12,129 nt of DNA from CAYGXH01 sp964354485 (GCA_964354485.1 CAYGZY010000093.1:1-12129); one strand, 5' to 3'. Positions 1-8,159 are shown, counted from the stretch's first letter. Program-made: numbers and translations. The notes: generated by a model not told the origin, from the sequence alone.

Positions 1-69
1 GGTTGTTTGCACTCCTAATATAGCACATCCTGGAGATTTTATTTTGGACAGGTCTGATTTGATATCATT

Positions 70-105
70 CTCAATTGCCCCCGACTTAAGTCGGGGGCAA
101 TTGAG
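70..105. repeat. Perfect 36-base palindrome, likely terminator or dispersed hairpin element
   Basis: The left arm CTCAATTGCCCCCGACTT (70-87) is followed directly by its exact reverse complement (88-105), giving an 18-bp stem with no spacer. As RNA it would fold into a long hairpin with a central TTAA. It begins three bases after the TAA stop of the reductase gene, so a role as that gene's 3' end is natural. There is no T-tract on either strand beside it, so it is not a canonical intrinsic terminator. It could be a bidirectional terminator, an mRNA 3' stabiliser, or one copy of a dispersed palindromic family. Only this copy is in the window. Confidence 0.6.
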
Positions 106-108
106 ATA

Positions 109-954
109 TTATTCAGAATGAGCGATGTTTTTCAGACTTACATATCCAACTTTATCTTCGCCGCCATCTACCCCGACGATGTTACCGGTCATGAAATATG
201 AGTCATCATGCGAGAGGAGTGCGATTGTTTTCGCCACATCCTCCGGCGTCGTCAGTCGGTGAAACGGATTTTTTATCTTGGCAACATTGATCATACTCCC
301 GTATCCGGGTATTTTTCTCAGAGCGGGTGTATCCGTTACTCCTGCGAGTATGCCGTTTACGGTTATTCCCATGGGTGCGAGTTCCATCGCAAGTTGCCGT
401 ACATGGGATTCCAGTGAGGCCTTCGCTGCCGAAACCGCGCCGTAGCTCGGAATTACAGTGTGAGCACCGGAACTCGTCATGGCGAAAATACGTCCTCCGT
501 TACGCATGAGGCTGCGCACGAGAATGCCCTGAGTCCAATACACAAAACTATGTGCCATTACGTCGAGGGTCATTTCCATCTGGGCTTGAGTAATCTCTTC
601 ATCGTGCCTCTTTGTAACGAACGACTTCAGGGTACCGAACGCAAGAGAATGGAGAATTACCTTTATTATACTCCCGGGTTCAGATGAAAACCGTTCCTGA
701 ATTTCATCGAGCGTTTCGTTGCGCTTTATTGCATCTGCAGCATTGATATTGTAAAATACACATTTACTTCCTGCATGCTTGATTTCCTTCATGATCTGAT
801 GTACGGCCGGCATCGTTGTCTGGCGATCGAGGTGTATGCCAAAAATATTCATTCCTCTCTTCGCAAGTTCAACTGCCGTAGCGCCGCCGAAGCCGCTTGA
901 CGCCCCCAATATGAGTGCCCAATCCGAGGGACGAAATCGCGTGTCGCGTATCAT
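109..954 (-). CDS. Enoyl-ACP reductase-like short-chain dehydrogenase (FabI/FabL type)
   Basis: This is an NAD(P)H-dependent SDR oxidoreductase of 281 residues. The Rossmann dinucleotide-binding motif GASSGFGG is at residues 17-24. The catalytic pair is Tyr171 and Lys178, a Y-x6-K spacing, whereas classical SDRs have Y-x3-K. Y-x6-K is the hallmark of FabI and FabL enoyl-ACP reductases, which carry out the last reduction of each fatty-acid elongation cycle. The flanking YGAVSAAKASLESHVR resembles the FabI active-site helix, and ALRKIPG followed by a late VDGG resembles FabL. The segment HSLAFG (102-107) parallels the FabI HSIGFA strand. The ATG at 954 is preferred over the in-frame TTG at 957 because AGGAG lies six bases upstream of it. 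The gene lies 72 bases downstream of glmS and ends against a palindrome. The family is clear, but the exact substrate is inferred. Confidence 0.78.
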   Translation of the reverse strand: MIRDTRFRPSDWALILGASSGFGGATAVELAKRGMNIFGIHLDRQTTMPAVHQIMKEIKHAGSKCVFYNINAADAIKRNETLDEIQERFSSEPGSIIKVILHSLAFGTLKSFVTKRHDEEITQAQMEMTLDVMAHSFVYWTQGILVRSLMRNGGRIFAMTSSGAHTVIPSYGAVSAAKASLESHVRQLAMELAPMGITVNGILAGVTDTPALRKIPGYGSMINVAKIKNPFHRLTTPEDVAKTIALLSHDDSYFMTGNIVGVDGGEDKVGYVSLKNIAHSE

Positions 955-994
955 CAAACTCTCCTTTTAATGAACAATTACAATGATGGGGTAA

Positions 995-1022
995 AAGATA
1001 GGAAATTTCGACGGAAAAACAA
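995..1022 (-). promoter_or_regulatory. Possible sigma70-type promoter upstream of the reductase gene
   Basis: In the 72-base gap between glmS and the reductase, the minus strand reads TTGTTT (1022-1017), a 16-base spacer, then TATCTT (1000-995), about 40 bases before the ATG. Each box matches the E. coli consensus at only four positions. The same TTGTTTTTC string occurs upstream of glmS. The match is weak, and the gene could equally be transcribed from the glmS promoter. Confidence 0.25.
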
Positions 1023-1026
1023 AAAT

Positions 1027-2859
1027 CTATTCGACTGTTACACTTTTCGCGAGATTCCGTGGCTGATCCACGTTACAACCCCGTGCAACGGCTATGTAGT
1101 ATGCGAGGAGCTGCAGCGGTATGACGTTCACGACGGGTCCGAAGTAGCCGTAAGTGCGGGGAACCCGTATGACAAATTCTGCTATCTGATCGATCTCATC
1201 ATCATCCTCATTTGCAACGGCTATGATCCTCCCCTTTCTTGCCTTAACCTCCTGCATGTTGCTCGAAATTTTTTCGTATATCGGATCTTTCGGAACGATG
1301 AAAACAACCGGCATATTCTTATCGATGAGAGCTATAGGTCCGTGCTTCATTTCCGCGGCCGGATATCCTTCCGCATGAATGTATGATATTTCCTTTAATT
1401 TGAGCGCACCTTCGAGAGCAGTTGGGAAATTACTTCCCCGACCCAGATAGAGGAAATTATTTGCGTCTTTAAATTCAAGCGCTATTTTTTTAATTTCGTG
1501 AGCCCGGTCGAGTACGCGCTGGATTTTTGAGGGAATTGCAGCAAGATCGTCGATGAGTTGTTTCGCCTGCTCATCAGGCAACCCGCGGTGCCGTCCGATG
1601 AAGAGCGCTATAAGGGATAGTACCGCGAGTTGTGATGTAAATGCCTTTGTTGAAGCAACCCCTATTTCGGGACCCGCATGAATGTAGACCCCTGCATCGG
1701 TCTCACGGGCTATCGAACTGCCGACGACGTTCACAATACCAAATACGGTCGCGGAATTCTTCTTTGCCTCACGGAGCGCTGCGAGAGTATCGGCGGTTTC
1801 ACCGCTCTGACTTATCACAAAAAGAACATCGTCAGAATGGATGATGGGATTCCGGTAACGAAACTCCGACGCATAATCCACTTCAACCGGAATGCGCGCC
1901 AGCTGTTCAAACATGTGCTTCCCGACCAGTGCGGCATGCCATGATGTTCCGCATGCGGTGATCAGTAACCGATGTGCTTGCAGCAGCTTGTCGAGTGCGG
2001 GTTCCAATCCTCCGAGCTTCACTTTTCCCTCATCCACAAGGAGACGCCCGCGCAGAGCATTCCGGATGGATTCGGGCTGTTCGTAGATTTCCTTCAGCAT
2101 GAAGTGCTCAAATCCGCCCTTTTCGATTTGTTCAAGATCGAATGTGATCTCCTCAACTTTCTTACTCTTCAGTTCGTCGCGAATTGTTTTCATGCTGTAT
2201 GAACCAGCCTGAACGCACACTATATCGTCGTCATCCAGATAAATGACATTCCTCGTATGATCGATGAGAGCCGCGGCATCGGATGCAATGAAATTCTCAC
2301 CAATCCCTATTCCGATCAAGAGCGGACTTCCTTTTCTTGCCGCAATTATCTTGTCAGGTTCATCACTCGACATCACGAGGAGTCCATAAGTACCCCTTAC
2401 TTCAAGGAGAGCAAGGCGGGTAGCAGCGAACAAATCAGGATTCTGCTTGTACTTCTCTTCGATAAGGTGCGCAATGACCTCAGTGTCGGTTTCGGTCCGC
2501 ATCCTATGCCCTTCGCGAGCAAGTTTTTTCCTCAGCGTAGCATAGTTTTCAATTATGCCGTTGTGAATGACTGCAATCTTTTCATGACAGTCGCCATGAG
2601 GATGCGCATTGATGTCGTTGGGCGAGCCGTGTGTTGCCCAGCGCGTATGTCCCATCCCCGCAGTTGAATGCAATTTCAATCCTTCGAGAGTCGTTGCAAG
2701 CTCGTTCACTTTACCGGCTTGTTTGTATACTACCAATTTATCTTTCTGAATGAGAGCGACACCCGCAGAATCGTACCCGCGGTATTCAAGCCGGCGCAGT
2801 CCCTCAATTAAGATGGGAAGCACATTCTTTGAACCGATATATCCGACTATTCCGCACAT
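1027..2859 (-). CDS. glmS: Glutamine-fructose-6-phosphate aminotransferase (isomerizing)
   Basis: GlmS converts fructose-6-phosphate and glutamine into glucosamine-6-phosphate, the first committed step to UDP-GlcNAc for peptidoglycan and LPS. The 610 residues match the usual length (E. coli 609). The N-terminal class II amidotransferase domain (about 1-225) carries the nucleophile Cys2 in MCGIVGYIG, with YRGYDSAG (26-33), HTRWATHG (71-78) and NGIIENY (100-106). Two SIS sugar-isomerase domains follow, with CGTSWHAAL (303-311), SQSGETADT (350-358) and HAEGYPAAEMKHGP (495-508). The C-terminus, LAKSVTVE, is the typical tail that closes the active site. No well-placed Shine-Dalgarno precedes the ATG, whose upstream bases are AT-rich. 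The gene is 88 bases downstream of pgeF, so it may have its own promoter. Nothing unusual is seen in the catalytic residues. Confidence 0.98.
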   Translation of the reverse strand: MCGIVGYIGSKNVLPILIEGLRRLEYRGYDSAGVALIQKDKLVVYKQAGKVNELATTLEGLKLHSTAGMGHTRWATHGSPNDINAHPHGDCHEKIAVIHNGIIENYATLRKKLAREGHRMRTETDTEVIAHLIEEKYKQNPDLFAATRLALLEVRGTYGLLVMSSDEPDKIIAARKGSPLLIGIGIGENFIASDAAALIDHTRNVIYLDDDDIVCVQAGSYSMKTIRDELKSKKVEEITFDLEQIEKGGFEHFMLKEIYEQPESIRNALRGRLLVDEGKVKLGGLEPALDKLLQAHRLLITACGTSWHAALVGKHMFEQLARIPVEVDYASEFRYRNPIIHSDDVLFVISQSGETADTLAALREAKKNSATVFGIVNVVGSSIARETDAGVYIHAGPEIGVASTKAFTSQLAVLSLIALFIGRHRGLPDEQAKQLIDDLAAIPSKIQRVLDRAHEIKKIALEFKDANNFLYLGRGSNFPTALEGALKLKEISYIHAEGYPAAEMKHGPIALIDKNMPVVFIVPKDPIYEKISSNMQEVKARKGRIIAVANEDDDEIDQIAEFVIRVPRTYGYFGPVVNVIPLQLLAYYIAVARGCNVDQPRNLAKSVTVE

Positions 2860-2893
2860 TGTGTGTAATATTTATCCTGTATATTCTACTGAA

Positions 2894-2920
2894 TCTATAA
2901 AAATATGAGACGAAAAACAA
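2894..2920 (-). promoter_or_regulatory. Possible promoter upstream of glmS
   Basis: In the 88-base gap upstream of glmS the minus strand has TTGTTT (2920-2915), then TATAGA (2899-2894) after 15 bases, or TAGATT (2897-2892) after 17, within a very AT-rich stretch. Both -10 candidates are four-of-six matches. The gap is too short for a glmS ribozyme, and no conserved ribozyme core is visible. This is a weak call based on position and AT content. Confidence 0.25.
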
Positions 2921-2947
2921 TTACCGATTAACCACGCCACAGACACA

Positions 2948-3700
2948 TTAACCGGTCATACCGATCACGCCCATCATCCTGCCGGATTTAGGTCCAAGGC
3001 GCCTGTAGGAATGAAAAAGATTCGGGACACAGATCGTACAATAATGGGATACCTCGATGTTGTTCAGCGGTACGCCCGCATCGAGGAGGAGGTCAACTTG
3101 AACCGCTCTCATGTCGAGGTGGAGATTTCGGCCCGAACGATGTAAGATATAGATATCTTCGAACTGATCAGCAATTTCAGAACCAACCTCATAACAACAG
3201 ACGCCTGCAGACGGACCGATATATGCCAGGAGATTCTTTGCAGCCGATCCATATTCCCGGGCCATCGTATCGACAGCGTTTTTCACAATTTTCGACTTGC
3301 TGCCGCGCCACCCTGCATGGACAACGGCAACTGCTCTGACATTAGGATCAAAAATAAATACGGGCACACAGTCGGCAACAGTAACCGTAAGAAAAACATT
3401 CTCAATATCCGTCATCAGTCCGTCACATGCGTCGTACGTTCCCGGAGCCGATACACGCACAACATCCGAACCGTGGACCTGGTTCGGTATCGCCAATTTA
3501 TCGAGAGGAATTCCGAGCCGGTGAAAGAAAAGTTCGCGGTTCTTAATAACACGCTCTTCCGCATCCCCTACTTTCATGCTCATGTTCAATTCGTACGGCT
3601 CAGGACTAACCCCGCCGCACCGAGTGCTAACCCCGCACCGTAGAGATTGATGCGGAGTAAATAGCGCTGAACGGAGTATTTTTATATTAGATACTTCCAT
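2948..3700 (-). CDS. pgeF: PgeF/YfiH-family purine nucleoside phosphorylase (former laccase-domain, DUF152)
   Basis: The family members (YfiH, YlmD, human FAMIN) are metal-containing enzymes that cleave or deaminate purine nucleosides. E. coli YfiH is also named peptidoglycan editing factor, because its loss lets L-Ser replace L-Ala in the stem peptide. The three metal ligands are present: His76 in NQVHGSD, Cys111 in TVADCVPVF and His128 in VVHAGWRG, with spacing very close to E. coli (71, 107, 124). The early STRCGGVS motif is also typical. The length, 250 residues, is normal. A GTG at 3712 would overlap the kinase stop by one base, but the ATG at 3700 has GTGAGG six bases upstream and is preferred. 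The kinase stop codon is only 11 bases from this start, so translational coupling with the kinase is likely. Confidence 0.92.
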   Translation of the reverse strand: MEVSNIKILRSALFTPHQSLRCGVSTRCGGVSPEPYELNMSMKVGDAEERVIKNRELFFHRLGIPLDKLAIPNQVHGSDVVRVSAPGTYDACDGLMTDIENVFLTVTVADCVPVFIFDPNVRAVAVVHAGWRGSKSKIVKNAVDTMAREYGSAAKNLLAYIGPSAGVCCYEVGSEIADQFEDIYILHRSGRNLHLDMRAVQVDLLLDAGVPLNNIEVSHYCTICVPNLFHSYRRLGPKSGRMMGVIGMTG

Positions 3701-3711
3701 GCATGCCCTCA

Positions 3712-6700
3712 CTATTGACGTTCGCGTCCGGTAAATGGGAGTCGAATATGGACCGTGGTCCCCTTTCCGACGGTGCTTTGTATTTCGATCGTTCCCCAGA
3801 GATCTTCGATTGTCTTCTTGACGAGAGTGAGACCAAGTCCCATCCCCTCTTTCTTGGTTGAAAAATACGGATCGAAGATATGGCTGAGCACTCCCTCTGG
3901 AATTCCGGGACCGGTGTCAGAGATGCGGATGTCGACCATCGTATCATCGGCAGAGGATTCAACCGTGATATCTCCCTCTTCCTGCATTGCCTGAACTGCA
4001 TTTCTGAGAATATTGACGAACATTCTCTGAAGCTCTTCCCTATCGGCGTAGATTACCGGAGATACCGCCTTCAGGTCGAAACTGGATCGAATTCCACCGT
4101 ACTGTAAAAAGAGATTGCACGCCTCTTCCAGAATCCTGTTAGTGTCGACTTTCTCGATTTTCCGATCGGGCATTTTCGCCATACGTGAAAATTCGGTAGC
4201 AATGTTGCTCAAAATTTCGATCTGCTGTAGAATCGTCTGTGTCACCTGATGCAGGATCTCATCAAAATTCTTAGCGCCGTCTCGGTACGCCTTTTCTATA
4301 TGCTGAATGGAAAGCTTCATCGGCGTGAGTGGATTTTTTATTTCATGGGCGACCTGCTTTGCCATTTCTTTCCATGCAGCTTCACGCTCCGCCTTGATAA
4401 TCTGTTTCTGTGCTTCGCGGAGATCCTGCGTCATGTGGATGAATGATTCCTCAAGATCGCCGAATTCATCTGATCTCCTCTTCGTAATCCCTATATCGAA
4501 CTTCCCTGAAGCAATAATTTCTGTGGCTTTCTGTAACCTGCGAAGAGGATGGTAAAGCTGATTGGTAAAGAGGATCCCCACTGCGATCGATATGAGAAGA
4601 ATTATCGCATACGCTCCGAAGAGGTATACGTTCCTCTCGATGAGTTCCCGCTCCACATCCGTGTAGCGGTAGAGCGACGGCACCGCGACGATGCCGTTAA
4701 TTGATCCCGCCTGAGTATAAATCGGCCGGTAACCGATGAAATATTGATAGGTGCCTATAGTTTGCTGTTGGAAATAAAATCCCTGCTCCCTGAGGAGAAC
4801 ATGCAGAACTGCGTCGGCAGGAAGCCATGGATCTATCAGCTCAGCAGTAAATAATTCGGGCATACTCGTTGCATGAATATACGATCCCCTGTAGATGCTG
4901 AATCCTGTTCCAAGCCGCTCGGTGATGGTTGCACAATCACGGTCGGTCACCACCGAGAGATCCACGGGCGCGTTCATGACGACCATTCTCTGTATCTCGG
5001 AGACGATCAGCGATGTCTGTTCCGACAACGCTTTGCCCAGATCCTGTCTTGCTCTCTCCTCGGCATAATAGCGGTTATAGTACGCAAGGAGAATCACCGG
5101 AATAAGAGAGACCAGTAAAAACGCCGCAAGTAGTTTAGTTTTGAAATTCAGGACGATTCGATTCCCCCGTACGAAGAGCCAGAGGAGCACCGTACCGATC
5201 ATAACGATTGATACGATCAGGTAGAAGAGAAAAAACTTCAGATGGAGGAATAGTTCCCATTGCGTTCCGGATTTTTCAAATCCCAGGGCGTACCATATCG
5301 TTCCATTCGGATTGGCGAAATCACGGAAAAAGAAAAGTTTATAAACTCCCTCGCCGATATGTTCATCCAGCCATATGCTCTCAGGGGAATGTCGTGAATC
5401 CCGAAGGGAACGGGGCAGAGGAATTCCTTTCGGAACCTCATCGGATGATGATGCGACAAGGCGTTCGTCAGCGTACTCCAGAAGGGCGATGTCGTGTTCG
5501 GTCAGACCGAGAGATATCCTGGGGTACGATCGAAAGATATCAGATGAATAGGACTCGAGGAATGCACCTTTTCCGCCCGCTATGCGAACCATGACAGAAC
5601 CGCGTCTCGTCCCTTGTGTGTCATATAGAGGCGCATATCCGGTATAGACTCTTGCGGAAAAAAGAGCGCCTTCCTTCTCTGAAGGTCGGTATATCTGTTT
5701 AGTCGTAATCGGTTCGTCCGTAGCATTACCCGTTTGAACAGGTGAAAGCCCGATCGCAAATTCGCTCACAACTGAACCATCGGTACCCGTATACGTAACC
5801 GAACAATTGTTCCCTATTCTGCTCAGAGTACTGCGTGCCCACTGTGTAAAGGCGATGGCAGAAATATCTCCGTTGTTTTCGCTTCGCATCACCTCACCTA
5901 CCTGAAAACCCGCAAGTTCATCGAGGGATTGAGACAGAAGGTGCGACAACCAGGCATCTTCAGGACGGACGATTTCACGTGCAAGGAGTTCTACGGAAGC
6001 ATACTCCTTCCGGTCGCTGTTCATCTTCAGCAGAGGGATTATCAGCATGAGTGTTAGAATTCCGATAACCACCAGGTTCCTGACGACCGGCTGGAACTTT
6101 CGGCTTTTCTGATTGCTTGCATAACATTTTTCAAGAATGAGTACCACTGATATTATTGTAAAATGATACCACGGTTCCATGATCCGATTCATCTGGAATA
6201 CCTCGAAGATGATGCTGCCCCCCGCGAAAAGAAGCAAGGCTATTCCATAGTACCATACCGGACTTCGGTTGACAAGGATGGTGGTCGAGAAAATGGACCG
6301 TATTATTTTCATGAGAATCAGGGACAACACGCTAAAACAGGAAGCGATCAGGAAAAGTGTAACGAGCATTACAAACAAGTCGAATTGTATCTGAACAGCT
6401 GAAGGGACGGAAAAATCTATAGTGGAATCAAAAAATGCGCTTTGTACAATCGCTGCCCAGCTCCGAAGAGAGATGAAGAGGATTACAACTATCGAAAATA
6501 CCAGTATCCAGGCGATGGTCACGCCACTTGGTATCGGATAAAGAAATACCCGGGTATCATCCCTACGACGGGCTTTGATGATGGAAGCCGCAATTATAAT
6601 ATTCACAACAAGGAAGAGCGAAGAAAGGAACAGATCACCGAGTGACCGGGTGATCCCGAAACCGAACGGCGAAGCGTAGGAGACCGGCTTAAATATTTCA

Positions 6701-7641
6701 AGCTCCAGGATTGCCTGCGGTACAGAAAACCAGACGAGCAGGTAACGGATGAACCATAACATGATGGTGACAACTGCTATGGTCACAGCCGCTGAAAATC
6801 GGCGGTGCACCCCACGACAGAGACGGTAACCGAGCGTACCCACAAGGAGAATGATCGCAAGCGCTGTGATGTTCCAGATAGTCTGGCGTCGTTGACTTAT
6901 ATACTGGTCTGGCGGTGTCAGCGGTATCATACCTGTTCCTATGATACTCTGATCGATACCCCGGAGCGGAATCATCACTTCCTCTTCCCTGCGTCCCTGC
7001 ATAGGGACGGTCACGAATCTAAATTGCGGCGGGACTCCTCTTACCTTCATAAAAGTTGAGGTGAAGGCTTCTGCACTGATAAATCTGTTATTAATCGGGT
7101 AATTCACTTCGAAGAGACGCTTGCCGATAAGGTATCCCATATCCTGTCCGTCGTTCCGAATCGGCATGGAGACGACAAGATAAGAGTAAATAGGTCCCTT
7201 GATTAAAAATGAGGTCGGTTTCGCTTCTATTTCTGCGGTGTCGACAAATTGTCCGCGCGCACCTGCCCAACCGATAAGGCGCTTTTGATTATCGTACAGC
7301 TCCAGCGACAGATCCGGCGGAACCTTTTGAATGAGAAATCTGAAAATATCCTCCGTCCGGCCGGACAGCGAATCAGAAAGATAGCTATGCAGTTCACCGC
7401 TTGATGCGACGGCTGTTACTGCATCCGCTGTCTCCTGCTGATACTGAGAGAAAAGATCCTGCACTTCTTGTGTTACGCTATATTCATAGTCACCACGGAT
7501 TACAGACCACCGGTGTGTGATCGTATCCGGATAGAAATAATACACGACGATCAGGACGATGACGATGAAAGTCAGTACAGCCGGAAGAGCATATGTTCGA
7601 AGGTATGAAACTCGGGTGTTCTTCTCAGGACTCAACGACAT
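3712..7641 (-). CDS. Large multi-domain membrane sensor histidine kinase (NtrY-like C-terminal half)
   Basis: This 1309-residue sensor kinase is far longer than usual. The apparent layout is: TM1 (about 17-37); first extracytoplasmic domain (38-255); a block of about eight membrane helices (256-540); second extracytoplasmic domain (540-800); two helices (803-824, 837-856); third extracytoplasmic domain (857-1003); a helix (1004-1025); HAMP (1026-1078); kinase core. The phosphoacceptor is His1099 in VAHEIKNPLTPMKLS. Asn1214 in LRNAVQAM is the N box, Asp1242 in SDTGPGIP is G1, and MGLGLTLVKK is G2, so the core is complete. The HAMP-HisKA-HATPase arrangement resembles NtrY. No PAS domain is seen between HAMP and the His box, and there is no receiver domain. 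The gene follows the DUF4783-like gene by six bases and shares one base with the longest possible pgeF frame. No response regulator is nearby, and the signal is unknown. Confidence 0.9.
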   Translation of the reverse strand: MSLSPEKNTRVSYLRTYALPAVLTFIVIVLIVVYYFYPDTITHRWSVIRGDYEYSVTQEVQDLFSQYQQETADAVTAVASSGELHSYLSDSLSGRTEDIFRFLIQKVPPDLSLELYDNQKRLIGWAGARGQFVDTAEIEAKPTSFLIKGPIYSYLVVSMPIRNDGQDMGYLIGKRLFEVNYPINNRFISAEAFTSTFMKVRGVPPQFRFVTVPMQGRREEEVMIPLRGIDQSIIGTGMIPLTPPDQYISQRRQTIWNITALAIILLVGTLGYRLCRGVHRRFSAAVTIAVVTIMLWFIRYLLVWFSVPQAILELEIFKPVSYASPFGFGITRSLGDLFLSSLFLVVNIIIAASIIKARRRDDTRVFLYPIPSGVTIAWILVFSIVVILFISLRSWAAIVQSAFFDSTIDFSVPSAVQIQFDLFVMLVTLFLIASCFSVLSLILMKIIRSIFSTTILVNRSPVWYYGIALLLFAGGSIIFEVFQMNRIMEPWYHFTIISVVLILEKCYASNQKSRKFQPVVRNLVVIGILTLMLIIPLLKMNSDRKEYASVELLAREIVRPEDAWLSHLLSQSLDELAGFQVGEVMRSENNGDISAIAFTQWARSTLSRIGNNCSVTYTGTDGSVVSEFAIGLSPVQTGNATDEPITTKQIYRPSEKEGALFSARVYTGYAPLYDTQGTRRGSVMVRIAGGKGAFLESYSSDIFRSYPRISLGLTEHDIALLEYADERLVASSSDEVPKGIPLPRSLRDSRHSPESIWLDEHIGEGVYKLFFFRDFANPNGTIWYALGFEKSGTQWELFLHLKFFLFYLIVSIVMIGTVLLWLFVRGNRIVLNFKTKLLAAFLLVSLIPVILLAYYNRYYAEERARQDLGKALSEQTSLIVSEIQRMVVMNAPVDLSVVTDRDCATITERLGTGFSIYRGSYIHATSMPELFTAELIDPWLPADAVLHVLLREQGFYFQQQTIGTYQYFIGYRPIYTQAGSINGIVAVPSLYRYTDVERELIERNVYLFGAYAIILLISIAVGILFTNQLYHPLRRLQKATEIIASGKFDIGITKRRSDEFGDLEESFIHMTQDLREAQKQIIKAEREAAWKEMAKQVAHEIKNPLTPMKLSIQHIEKAYRDGAKNFDEILHQVTQTILQQIEILSNIATEFSRMAKMPDRKIEKVDTNRILEEACNLFLQYGGIRSSFDLKAVSPVIYADREELQRMFVNILRNAVQAMQEEGDITVESSADDTMVDIRISDTGPGIPEGVLSHIFDPYFSTKKEGMGLGLTLVKKTIEDLWGTIEIQSTVGKGTTVHIRLPFTGRERQ

Positions 7642-7647
7642 GCAGAC

Positions 7648-8088
7648 TCAGTACACACAAAATTGGGTAATGACATACCCACCTCTGGCGTGAGAAACCG
7701 TGATGTATATTTGAACATGTTCCTGAGAACCCCTGAAGATATATGTACCGCCTCCCGTTGCGTAGATCGGGACATCGGTTACATTGATGGTAGAAAAGGC
7801 AAATCGCAGAAAGCGGTGAGATTCAAAATAATTCTGAAGAACGTATACAGCCTGATTTGAGCTGAAGTAGCCGGTCTCGCCTTCCCGGAGAGTTACATAG
7901 ATATTCTTGTCAAAATATCGGGAAAAGGACCGCACATTGTTCTGCAGGATGCCATTTTCAACATCTTTGATAATTTTCTCCCTCTGTGCGGTTATATCTC
8001 CGTCCTTTTGTTCCTGTCCCATGGAGTGAAATATAAAAAATACGACCGCCAGAGCGATGAAAGCCATACGTGCTATAATACGATTCAT
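7648..8088 (-). CDS. Small exported DUF4783-like protein
   Basis: The protein has 146 residues and a probable signal peptide: MNRIIAR, then a hydrophobic run from MAFIALAVVFFIF, with a cleavage region near HSMGQ. The mature part resembles DUF4783, a small secreted alpha+beta fold common in Bacteroidota: a helix ending LQNNVRSFSRYFDKNIYVTL, then GYFSSNQAVYVLQNYF, and a final strand YVITQF. Its function is unknown, and members resemble SnoaL/NTF2-like folds. An upstream in-frame ATG at 8112 adds eight residues, but neither start has a Shine-Dalgarno. The ATG at 8088 gives a cleaner signal peptide and lies just past a possible promoter. The six-base gap to the kinase suggests co-expression, so a periplasmic partner of the kinase is possible, but that is inference. 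Confidence 0.72.
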   Translation of the reverse strand: MNRIIARMAFIALAVVFFIFHSMGQEQKDGDITAQREKIIKDVENGILQNNVRSFSRYFDKNIYVTLREGETGYFSSNQAVYVLQNYFESHRFLRFAFSTINVTDVPIYATGGGTYIFRGSQEHVQIYITVSHARGGYVITQFCVY

Positions 8089-8093
8089 GTTAG

Positions 8094-8122
8094 AAAATAC
8101 TCGAAAGTTCATAAAAAGTCAA
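8094..8122 (-). promoter_or_regulatory. Candidate sigma70-like promoter for the DUF4783-kinase-pgeF cluster
   Basis: The minus strand has TTGACT (8122-8117, five of six against TTGACA), a 17-base spacer, then TATTTT (8099-8094, four of six against TATAAT). Transcription would start at or within a base or two of the ATG at 8088, giving a nearly leaderless mRNA. This fits the absence of any Shine-Dalgarno before that ATG and would put the alternative ATG at 8112 inside the promoter. The group may use a different -10/-35 consensus, so confidence is moderate. Confidence 0.4.
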
Positions 8123-8130
8123 ACAGCGAA

Positions 8131-8159
8131 GGGGCGGTATGATTCCTGATACCGTCCCC
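8131..8159 (-). terminator. Strong hairpin between the lipoprotein and DUF4783-like genes
   Basis: Read on the minus strand, GGGG, a bulged A and CGGTAT (8159-8149) pair with ATACCG and CCCC (8140-8131) around an eight-base loop: ten pairs, mostly G-C. It starts 31 bases after the lipoprotein stop. A T-run (TTTTT, 8117-8113) follows only after 13 bases, so this is not canonical. It probably ends or stabilises the lipoprotein transcript and separates it from the promoter at 8094-8122. Confidence 0.5.

Noticed and set aside
1..69. Possible gene or signal at the left edge
   Set aside because: The stretch is AT-rich with no open frame, repeat or promoter that I can support.
970..1386. 138-codon plus-strand open frame over the glmS 3' end
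   Set aside because: It is antisense to the conserved SIS domain of glmS and shows no protein-like features.
2860..2947. glmS ribozyme
   Set aside because: The gap is only 88 bases, too short for the ribozyme, and no conserved core is seen.
3701..3712. GTG start of pgeF overlapping the kinase stop
   Set aside because: The ATG at 3700 is better supported by GTGAGG six bases upstream; the GTG has no good site.
8089..8112. Earlier ATG for the DUF4783-like protein
   Set aside because: No Shine-Dalgarno, it adds eight residues before a good signal peptide, and it falls inside the candidate promoter. It cannot be fully excluded.
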